Shown one piece after another: positions 47,407 through 53,760 of a DNA stretch of 64,000 bases. The first letter of the stretch is position 1, and each line of letters opens with the position of its first letter. A program made the translations under genes and the position numbers. Location of the stretch: NCBI RefSeq assembly GCF_006937785.1, contig NZ_SJEE01000011.1:1-64000 (forward strand), given 5' to 3'. The stretch is from Pseudanabaena sp. UWO311. GTDB lineage: Bacteria; Cyanobacteriota; Cyanobacteriia; Pseudanabaenales; Pseudanabaenaceae. The notes under the pieces were generated by a model. That model did not search any database, was not told where the DNA came from, and saw only the letters and a program-made list of their open reading frames with translations.

Positions 47407-47447
47407 AAAGGGCGTGCTTTGCACGCCCTTTTTATTCAGGTAATTTT
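47391..47447. terminator. 27-bp perfect hairpin overlapping the yceD 3' end
   Basis: Arms 47391-47417 and 47421-47447, loop TTT, tip GGGCGTGC-TTT-GCACGCCC. The left arm includes the last five codons and the stop codon. A second hairpin TTTTTTAAAAGTGTTGC / complement with loop AAA (47446-47479) follows and would serve the convergent TPR gene. Confidence 0.9.
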
Positions 47448-47516
47448 TTAAAAGTGTTGCAAAGCAACACTTTTAAAAAATTTTCGGTTTGAGTTAAAGC
47501 GCAACGCGCTGTATGT

Positions 47517-49046
47517 TTATCCAGCGCAGGCAAATAACTTTTCTAATTGTGATTTTTCTGTAGGATTTTCGATAGTTTGAGCAATTTCCTTGGCTTTATC
47601 GTGTTGACCGATTGCCCAATAGGTACTGCTGATATCTGAGTAAGCTCTAGATCGAATGTTGGGATCTGGTGCAGTTTTGGCGATCGCAAGACTCTCTTCC
47701 AAAATTGGCACTACCTTTTCAGTTAGCCCAAATTCACCATAGGTACTGGCAATAATATTGAAAGCGAAGAGACGATCAATGGGTTGTGGTAGCGCTTTGG
47801 CGATTGCTAAGGATTGATCCCAAGCTTTAGTCGCTAAATCAGTCGATTTAATGATTTGATACTGGCGACCGATTTCTACTAGTAGCGTAAAGACATCCAT
47901 TGAAGGTGCAACCGCACTTAGTCCTTGCAGACTTTGATCAAATAATTTGATAGCCTCATCGTTTTTCTTGTCCTTGGTATAGGCGATCGCGACATTAGCA
48001 ATACCCACACTTTTTTCAACCGATTTATTATCAAGGTTGCCAATAACTTCTAGGGATTTGTCATATTGCTTTGATACTAGGTATTGATTAGCAACCAAAA
48101 AAAGCGATCTCGTCTTTAAGAGTTCAGCATTGGCAGTCGCAGATTGTTCGACAGCTTTAGGATCGGGTATAGCCTTTTCATCTGGCGTATCAGCTTTTAA
48201 GGCTTTATTTGCTAGTTTCGGAGCAGTTTTTTTAGTGGTTTTGGCATTCTTGGCTGCTTCTTTTGCTGAGGAGATCGCATTATCACGCATGGCATCAAAC
48301 TCTTGGAAGACAGCATTTAATGAGGCGATCGCTTTAGCATGATTTCCTGATTGTGCGTAGCTACCTGTAATTTCAACTCTAGCTCTAGTCTTAAGATTGG
48401 GATCTTCGATCATTGGTAACAAATCTGTTGCTGCTGAAATCGAAGCTTCAGAATTAAAATCATCACCTATTTCAGTGTAGACATTGGCGATCGCGGCAAA
48501 AGCTCGCGCTCGCACATAGGAGTCAATGATTTCAGGTGTTGCCTTAGTTGCGTCAGCTAGTAAGTTTTGAGCATTCTCCTTTTTATCTGCTTCCCCATAG
48601 GCTTGAGCGATTTTGATGTTGGCAAAAACTCTATCGACTGGATCAGGTAGTGTTTTGGCGATCGCTAAAGCGTCATTTAGCGCATTCACCGCCAGTTTAG
48701 GCTGCTCAGCTTTGGTTAGACGACCTGCTGTATCCAATAGCGCAAAAGCTTGAAGGGATGGCGTAGTGATCGTACTGGCTGTGGTTAAGCTTTTTTCTAA
48801 AACTTTTTTGGCTTGGTCGGGACGCTGCAATTCTAAATATTTGCCTGCAATTTCAGTATAGGCTGCAACTTTGGCTTCGGGAGATGTCCCTGCATCTGCC
48901 AATGATACGAAGCACTGAAGTGGAACTCCCTGAAATTTTGCTTCTCCAGAATTTTTGGGACTAGCTGCCCATACTGCACTTGTTGTGGCTAGATTGACTA
49001 ACAATGCTAAGCAGCTAGCCAGCAGCCGCATCCATATTGTTCGCAT
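47517..49046 (-). CDS. exported TPR-like repeat protein
   Basis: 509 residues from ATG 49046 (MRTIWMRLLASCLALLVN...), which gives a clean signal peptide ending at VWAA; the track start (49139) is a TTG. The mature part has about ten helical repeats with recurrent motifs such as 'AKTLPDPVDRVFANIKIAQAYGEADKKENAQ', 'AKALPQPIDRLFAFNIIASTYGEFGLTEK' and 'ARVEITGSYAQSGNHAKA', i.e. a TPR-type scaffold. A Lys/Ala-rich central linker (about 255-300) separates two repeat blocks. Probably a periplasmic interaction protein. Convergent with yceD. Specific role unknown. Confidence 0.75.
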   Translation of the reverse strand: MRTIWMRLLASCLALLVNLATTSAVWAASPKNSGEAKFQGVPLQCFVSLADAGTSPEAKVAAYTEIAGKYLELQRPDQAKKVLEKSLTTASTITTPSLQAFALLDTAGRLTKAEQPKLAVNALNDALAIAKTLPDPVDRVFANIKIAQAYGEADKKENAQNLLADATKATPEIIDSYVRARAFAAIANVYTEIGDDFNSEASISAATDLLPMIEDPNLKTRARVEITGSYAQSGNHAKAIASLNAVFQEFDAMRDNAISSAKEAAKNAKTTKKTAPKLANKALKADTPDEKAIPDPKAVEQSATANAELLKTRSLFLVANQYLVSKQYDKSLEVIGNLDNKSVEKSVGIANVAIAYTKDKKNDEAIKLFDQSLQGLSAVAPSMDVFTLLVEIGRQYQIIKSTDLATKAWDQSLAIAKALPQPIDRLFAFNIIASTYGEFGLTEKVVPILEESLAIAKTAPDPNIRSRAYSDISSTYWAIGQHDKAKEIAQTIENPTEKSQLEKLFACAG

Positions 49047-49376
49047 AGTTAATTTTGTCCTTGCGTAAATTATTGCGTGGGATATCTTTGAGATTCTACC
49101 CAATTCGTTAGCGATCGCACCTATAGATATCGCTATCAAAACCTAAGAAGTAAGTGGCGGCGCAAAGCGCCGCCACTTACTTCTTAGGTTTTGTCCCAAA
49201 CCAGCAGCCTGTCGGAGATATCAAAAATCCTTCTTGTTAGGGTGTGTTAGCCATAGAGCTATCTTTACGAATATCAAGTTTGTCTGTCTAAAGGCAGAAA
49301 ATATAAAGAGAGATTGCAGATTTCTAAACAATCTGTTACATTACTAAATATAAATTAACTGAAAGGTAATTCGATT
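49047..49376. other. divergent spacer between the TPR and HLIP genes
   Basis: Contains a perfect 26-bp hairpin (49138-49192, tip GGCGGCGC-AAA-GCGCCGCC) although no transcript should end here, then a 180-base AT-rich stretch that should hold the HLIP promoter; GTTACATTAC at about 49336 is a possible half of an RpaB-type HLR1 site but the second half is not convincing. Confidence 0.65.
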
Positions 49377-49529
49377 ATGTCTGACGAAAGCCGTAACGTA
49401 TGGAATTGGGGTTTCACTTCTGGTGCTGAAAACTGGAATGGACGCTTAGCAATGATCGGATTTGTATCTGCATTGGCGATCGAATTAATTAGCGGTCAAG
49501 GTGTATTGCACTTCTGGGGCATCCTGTAA
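49377..49529 (+). CDS. high-light-inducible protein (single-helix LHC-like)
   Basis: 50 residues, absent from the ORF track. '[42 protein letters not shown]' has the ExxNGRxAMIGF chlorophyll-binding helix. The ribosome site GAAAGG lies 10 bases before the ATG. It resembles the HLIP at 25841 in the helix and the LISGQG/LITGQG end, so both are likely paralogues used under high light or other stress. A perfect palindrome terminator follows 12 bases after the stop. Confidence 0.93.
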   Translation: MSDESRNVWNWGFTSGAENWNGRLAMIGFVSALAIELISGQGVLHFWGIL

Positions 49530-49540
49530 TTTTTAATATT

Positions 49541-49586
49541 TAGCCAATAAAAAAGCCTCGACTAGTCGAGGCTTTTTTATTGGCTA
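49541..49586. terminator. 46-base perfect palindrome terminator
   Basis: TAGCCAATAAAAAAGCCTCGACT followed directly by its complement; A/T runs on both sides serve the HLIP gene and the convergent rpsF. A second palindrome AAAAAGGTGTACACCTTTTT follows (about 49587-49607). Confidence 0.92.
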
Positions 49587-49606
49587 AAAAAAGGTGTACA
49601 CCTTTT

Positions 49607-50005
49607 TTATTCGGCAGCAGCAACAGCTACGTCAGCATCAGCTACATCGGTAGCAGCAGCTTCTTCAGCATCAGGAATAATTGCTTCAGCATCTTCTGCG
49701 TCAACAGCTTCTGGCTCTAGTTTGATTGTCATATAACGAATTACGTCATCGCCAAGACGCATGGATCTTTCTAGGCTTTCGATGGTCTTAGGAGTCGCTG
49801 TGTAATTTACTTGAATGTAAATGCCTTCGCGGTGACCTTTAATGTCATAGGCTAATCTGCGTCTGCCACGATGTTGAATCGTAATATCTTCGGATTCTTG
49901 TTGTACTAAGAAGTCTTGATATTTTGCGATCGCGGCATCGGCTTCCTGATCGGGAAGATCGGGACGCAGGATATACATGGTTTCGTACAAACGCTTAACA
50001 GTCAT
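49607..50005 (-). CDS. rpsF: 30S ribosomal protein S6
   Basis: 132 residues. '[29 protein letters not shown]', '[55 protein letters not shown]' is bS6 of cyanobacterial type. The C-terminus carries a roughly 30-residue Ala/Asp/Glu tail with no fold, longer than the common 100-110-residue protein. It is not followed by rpsR or ssb here; it is a single-gene unit between two palindromic terminators and a repeat-rich spacer. Confidence 0.96.
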   Translation of the reverse strand: MTVKRLYETMYILRPDLPDQEADAAIAKYQDFLVQQESEDITIQHRGRRRLAYDIKGHREGIYIQVNYTATPKTIESLERSMRLGDDVIRYMTIKLEPEAVDAEDAEAIIPDAEEAAATDVADADVAVAAAE

Positions 50006-50117
50006 TGAATTTTTTCCTTACGGTCAGTATTTGGCTTCTGAAGGTTTAAGTACAGAAGCAAGGATCTATCATCATATCGTGTTAAGGCATTCAGTAAAAC
50101 AGATTTTTATAAAACAC

Positions 50118-50247
50118 CAGTAATTCTCATTATAAAAATCGTTTTTTGAAAGCCCAGCTTAGGCAGGCTTTCAAAAAAACGATTTTTATGTTTCCAACGC
50201 CAAAGGGGTTGGAAACATAAAAATCAGTTTAATAATTAGAATTGCTG
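50118..50247. mobile_element. MITE-like element with CAGyAATTCT ends
   Basis: 130 bases with imperfect terminal inverted repeats CAGTAATTCTCATTATAAAA and (reverse) CAGCAATTCTAATTATTAAA. Inside are a hairpin with ATCGTTTTTTGAAAGCC arms and a second with TATGTTTCCAAC arms. Related ends occur at 36934, 42131, 43815 and 62382. It encodes nothing. Confidence 0.65.
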
Positions 50248-50307
50248 ATACTTGGGGATTGAATCGTCCTTTTTATATCTTGCGATGCTATAGCTGTTGC
50301 CAAATGT

Positions 50308-50370
50308 AATTAAAACCCAAGAATTGATTGACGGCGCGAAGAGCCGTCAATCAATTCTTGGGTTTTAATT
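50308..50370. repeat. 28-bp perfect hairpin
   Basis: AATTAAAACCCAAGAATTGA + TTGACGGC and exact complement, loop GCGAAGA; no gene ends close to it on either strand. Confidence 0.8.
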
Positions 50371-50483
50371 TAGTTCTACTCCCAGTCTAAAAAGAATAAT
50401 TAGCGGCGCGGAGCGCCGCACCACTAATTATTAGGGGCTAATGAGTACACACAAGTCTCTCTGTCTTCGTTTCAATGTGTCTA

Positions 50484-50564
50484 AGCTCCCTAAATCCCCC
50501 AATTCTGGGGGGACTTTGAAAGAATTTTATTTTCTTGTTCCCTCAGAATTGGGGGTTAGGGGGC
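50484..50564. repeat. CTCCCTAAATCCCCC interspersed repeat
   Basis: GCTCCCTAAATCCCCCAATT...GGGGGACTTTGA followed by the inverted CAGAATTGGGGGTTAGGGGG. This is a widely scattered spacer repeat of cyanobacteria. Confidence 0.7.
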
Positions 50565-50789
50565 AGATAATTTTTGACTAAACTAGGTTTTATGACTTAT
50601 GTGTACACGGTAGTTATTAGGGGGAAGGGATTAACACAAGCGGCGACAGCCGTATACAAAAAAGATAATGGTTATCGCGGAGAGATAACTTTTGTATTTT
50701 GGACTAATTTTATATATTAATCGTACAATTACAGTAAGTGGATCAAAAAGCCATTTAGCTTAGGCGCAATTAGAGACAGAGTGAAAAAT

Positions 50790-51926
50790 ATGGCAGTGAA
50801 AACTAATACGATCGCGGATGTCTTGATTGTCGAAGATGAACTTGTAGCAGCAAATGCCCTATCAGATGTTTTAGCTGATATGGGCTATCGAGTTCTGGCT
50901 ATAGCTGATAGTAGTGATGATGCAATTACTTCAATCCGTCATCAGGTTCCAGATATTGTTTTGATGGATATTAAACTTAGAGGCTCAGTTAGTGGGATCA
51001 CTGCGGCTGATGAGATTCATAAGATCGCCTCTATCCCCGTAATTTATCTAACAGCTTTTAGCGATCCTGAGACTTTAGAACAAGCGATCGCTACTTCTCC
51101 CTACGGATATCTTACTAAGCCACTTAGATATGCGGAAGTTAATGTTGCGATTATGCTGGCTTTGAAAAAGCATCATGAAGAAAAAATATTACAAGAAGCG
51201 CTGGATAAAGAAAAAGAGCTTCATATTTTAAAGTCTCGTTTACTTGCTATGGCATCCCATGAATTTTCAACGCCAATGTCAGTAATTCGATTATTAATTT
51301 GGAAATTACAAACCTTTGAAGAGCAACTGACTAAAGAAAGTAGAGCCAAAAATCTTGCTTCTATTCAATCAGCTATTAAAGATATTAACTGGTTACTTGA
51401 AGAGGTAAAATTTATTGCTTGTTCGGAGTCAGGGAAATTCCCATTTAGTCCTGAAAGTGTAGATGCGATCGCCTATTGTCAGCAATTGGTAGATAGCTTT
51501 GAGACAGAAGATAGTATTCGTAAATGTCGGATTAAATTTCATAGTCATGGACAATGTAAAAAATTGAAGCTTGACAAGAAACTGCTATGGCATATATTTA
51601 TGAATCTAGTCTCTAATGCTATTAAATATTCCTACGAAGGGGGGACTATTGATGTGGAGTTGATTTGTGAGTCAAAGCAGTTATTTTTAAGTATTAGAGA
51701 TCATGGTATTGGTATACCTGACGAGTATTTAAATAATTTATTTTTGCCATTTTTGAGGGCTGAAAATGTTGGATCTGTCAAGGGTTTAGGAATGGGGTTA
51801 TATATAGTAAAGCAAGCTGTAGAGGCTCATTCTGGCAAGATTGCTGTTGAGAGTGAAGTCAATATGGGGACAAAGTTTACAGTTGTTTTGCCTTCAGCGG
51901 ATATTGATAAAAGTGTGAAGAATTGA
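50790..51926 (+). CDS. receiver-histidine kinase hybrid
   Basis: 378 residues from ATG 50790 (the track starts at a GTG three codons earlier). An N-terminal receiver (about 12-125; 'LIVEDELVAAN', Asp in IVLMDIKLRGSVSG, Lys in YLTKPLRY) is joined by a coiled coil to HisKA and HATPase domains. The H-box reads MASHEFSTPMSVI, with Phe-Ser in place of the usual Leu-Arg; the N-box NLVSNAIKYS, 'IRDHGIGIP' and 'GLGMGLYIVKQ' are intact. Cytoplasmic. It probably takes phosphate from another kinase or senses redox/other cues through partner proteins. No regulator gene is adjacent. Confidence 0.9.
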   Translation: MAVKTNTIADVLIVEDELVAANALSDVLADMGYRVLAIADSSDDAITSIRHQVPDIVLMDIKLRGSVSGITAADEIHKIASIPVIYLTAFSDPETLEQAIATSPYGYLTKPLRYAEVNVAIMLALKKHHEEKILQEALDKEKELHILKSRLLAMASHEFSTPMSVIRLLIWKLQTFEEQLTKESRAKNLASIQSAIKDINWLLEEVKFIACSESGKFPFSPESVDAIAYCQQLVDSFETEDSIRKCRIKFHSHGQCKKLKLDKKLLWHIFMNLVSNAIKYSYEGGTIDVELICESKQLFLSIRDHGIGIPDEYLNNLFLPFLRAENVGSVKGLGMGLYIVKQAVEAHSGKIAVESEVNMGTKFTVVLPSADIDKSVKN

Positions 51927-52451
51927 AAAACCCACAAATTAAAATTTATGTATAAAACCAAGCAAAATGCAATATAAAACCCTAAAATCTTTGCTGTCCG
52001 CGCAGTGGATGATAAAGATTTTTGATATATTGTTTAATCATTTTGAGGTTCCTATTTAGCCATTTCTATTAGGATATAAAGTGCCAAAAATGAGGGTTAG
52101 CACTTTACCAACACTGTCATTTTTTGAGATCTAATCTTTATGGATATTGGTGACTATAGCAATAGTTTCTATTTTTATGTCTTTGGAGATAACTCTTTAG
52201 ACTTATTTTTATTTCTAGTTTTATGGTGATTATCTCTTGGATTTATAAGAAATAATAACTTGCAAGGTATATGGAGTAAGAATTATTTGGTTTGATGCGG
52301 TTGTAAATTGCTTTGTAATCACTGATTAAAAATGTGTTTAACAATACTTTACATATTCTGGAAACAGATGTAAGGTTTTACCCATGTTAAAAGTCTGTAT
52401 CAATTTTCCTTTATTACTGCATAGACCATGTTTCCTAAAGGAGGTAACGAC
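51927..52451. other. AT-rich spacer without supported genes
   Basis: About 500 bases downstream of the kinase. I see no convincing terminator, no RNA gene and only short open frames without ribosome sites (for example a hydrophobic 29-codon frame at 52140). A strong ribosome site AAAGGAGGT at 52437-52445 starts the next feature. Confidence 0.5.
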
Positions 52452-52616
52452 ATGACAGAACTGGGGATGAGCTTCAAGGCTTAATTATCGACTGCTTACT
52501 TGTTGTGAGCAACGTGACTAAACAAAAACTTTTTAAAAACTCAACGCATATAGAAGTTTGGTCACAAGTTGTTGGCAACGAGATTATTAACCGTCTCACA
52601 AAATTTACTTTGGGTA
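52452..52616 (+). pseudogene. small frameshifted gene cut by a MITE
   Basis: The ATG is preceded at ideal distance by AAAGGAGGT, the best ribosome site in the window, yet the frame stops after 10 residues (MTELGMSFKA). One base earlier, the -1 frame is open and protein-like: after MTELG it would read DELQGLIIDCLLVVSNVTKQ and on through 'HIEVWSQVVGNEIINRLTKF' until it runs into the ATACCAATT element at 52617. A lost base in the GGGG run would explain it. No family recognised. Confidence 0.45.
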
Positions 52617-52721
52617 ATACCAATTCTCAAAATTGCAACGCCATTTTGAGAAATTACAATCCTTCTAATGAGTTTGGGTTTTAATTAACTAAAGTGTGAC
52701 TACACTTTAGTTAATTGGTAT
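52617..52721. mobile_element. MITE-like element with ATACCAATT ends
   Basis: 105 bases bounded by ATACCAATT and AATTGGTAT, with an internal TCTCAAAAT/ATTTTGAGA hairpin and a TTAATTAACTAAAGTGT-GACT hairpin. A second copy is at 62161-62262 and a half copy near 29741. Confidence 0.65.
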
Positions 52722-52804
52722 AAGTTTTAGTTAGCGGCATAGGCTACAAAACTTGCATTATTAACAAATAGTAAAACTAGTGAGACCTCAATATTGGAGG
52801 TTTT

Positions 52805-53578
52805 ATGAATGTTCGTGGAAAAACTGCTCTAATTACTGGAGCTTCGCGAGGTATTGGAAGGGCGATTGCATTGGAACTCGCTCAACAGGGAGTTAAATGC
52901 TTGATCCTAGTTGCTCGCGATCTGGAACGCTTAAATTCTGTTGCTTCAGAAGTGGAAGCTTTTGGAATAGAAGCGGTGAGTTTACCTCTAGATCTATCCC
53001 AGACTGTTGAAGTAAACATTGCGATCGCCCATGTATGGCGTGATTTTGGCCCCATTGATATTCTGGTTAATTGTGCTGGTGTGGCGCATCAATCTTCTTT
53101 TTTGCGATCGCGCTTTCAAGATGTGCAATCGGAAATCGAGGTCAATTTGTTGGGTATGTATGCGATCACGCGGATGGTGGCAAGGCGGATGGCGGTGCTG
53201 CGACATGGCAGCATTGTCAATGTCTCTAGCCTGATGGGTAAGGTGGCTGCGCCGACGATGGCGACTTATTCTGCAACTAAATTTGCGATCGTGGGGTTCA
53301 CTCAGGCTCTGCGTGGTGAGTTGGCTGCTTACAATATCAAGGTGTCGGCGTTACTTCCTTCTCTTACTGATACGGATATGGCGCATGATTTGGAGTGGTT
53401 TCGCTGGGTGGCGATGATGACTCCGAAGCAGGTGGCTAAGGCTCTGATTGCGGGGCTAGAGCGTGAGACTCCTGAAATCCTTGTCGGATGGCAAAGTCAT
53501 CTGGCGGTTTGGGGGCATCGTCTCTTTCCATTCCTAATGGAAAAGGTCTTGCTAATTGCTGCTCCTAAGATTGGATAG
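52805..53578 (+). CDS. short-chain dehydrogenase/reductase
   Basis: 257 residues. Classical SDR: cofactor loop TGASRGIGRA (about 11-20), 'NCAGVAH' , catalytic Ser in VNVSSLMG, YSATKFA (Tyr-x-x-x-Lys) and 'SALLPSLTDTDM'. An Arg in 'ILVARDLERL' after the second strand favours NADPH. A C-terminal hydrophobic stretch suggests membrane contact. The ribosome site TTGGAGG is 6 bases before the ATG. Substrate unknown. Ends in an 18-bp hairpin terminator. Confidence 0.88.
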   Translation: MNVRGKTALITGASRGIGRAIALELAQQGVKCLILVARDLERLNSVASEVEAFGIEAVSLPLDLSQTVEVNIAIAHVWRDFGPIDILVNCAGVAHQSSFLRSRFQDVQSEIEVNLLGMYAITRMVARRMAVLRHGSIVNVSSLMGKVAAPTMATYSATKFAIVGFTQALRGELAAYNIKVSALLPSLTDTDMAHDLEWFRWVAMMTPKQVAKALIAGLERETPEILVGWQSHLAVWGHRLFPFLMEKVLLIAAPKIG

Positions 53579-53649
53579 AGTTACAGAAAGAGAAAGATAC
53601 TGTGGCTCTATATTCAAGCACTGGCTAAAAGCTCAAACCCACTGAAACT

Positions 53650-53687
53650 AGTATCCTATAGTCCACTTCAGTGGACTATAGGATACT
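53650..53687 (+). terminator. terminator of the dehydrogenase gene
   Basis: AGTATCCTATAGTCCACT and exact complement around TC; 18-bp stem about 70 bases after the stop codon. Confidence 0.75.
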
Positions 53688-53760
53688 TTAAGCACTTGAG
53701 CACTTGGGTCGTAGAAATGGGATTGTAAATTAATTAATAGTGAACAGTAATGCTTATCCG

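Larger units (their letters stand above)
50006..50789. other. 784-base repeat-rich spacer before the receiver-kinase
   Basis: Contains a MITE-like element (50118-50247), a 28-bp perfect hairpin (50308-50370), a GCGGCGC-GGA-GCGCCGC hairpin (50394-50431), a CTCCCTAAATCCCCC-type repeat (50484-50564) and finally about 200 bases of AT-rich DNA that hold the rpsF-distal promoter of the kinase. No ORF. Confidence 0.75.

Noticed and set aside
49330-49350. HLR1 (RpaB) site before the HLIP gene
   Set aside because: Only one half-site (GTTACATT) fits; the second half is not present at the right distance.
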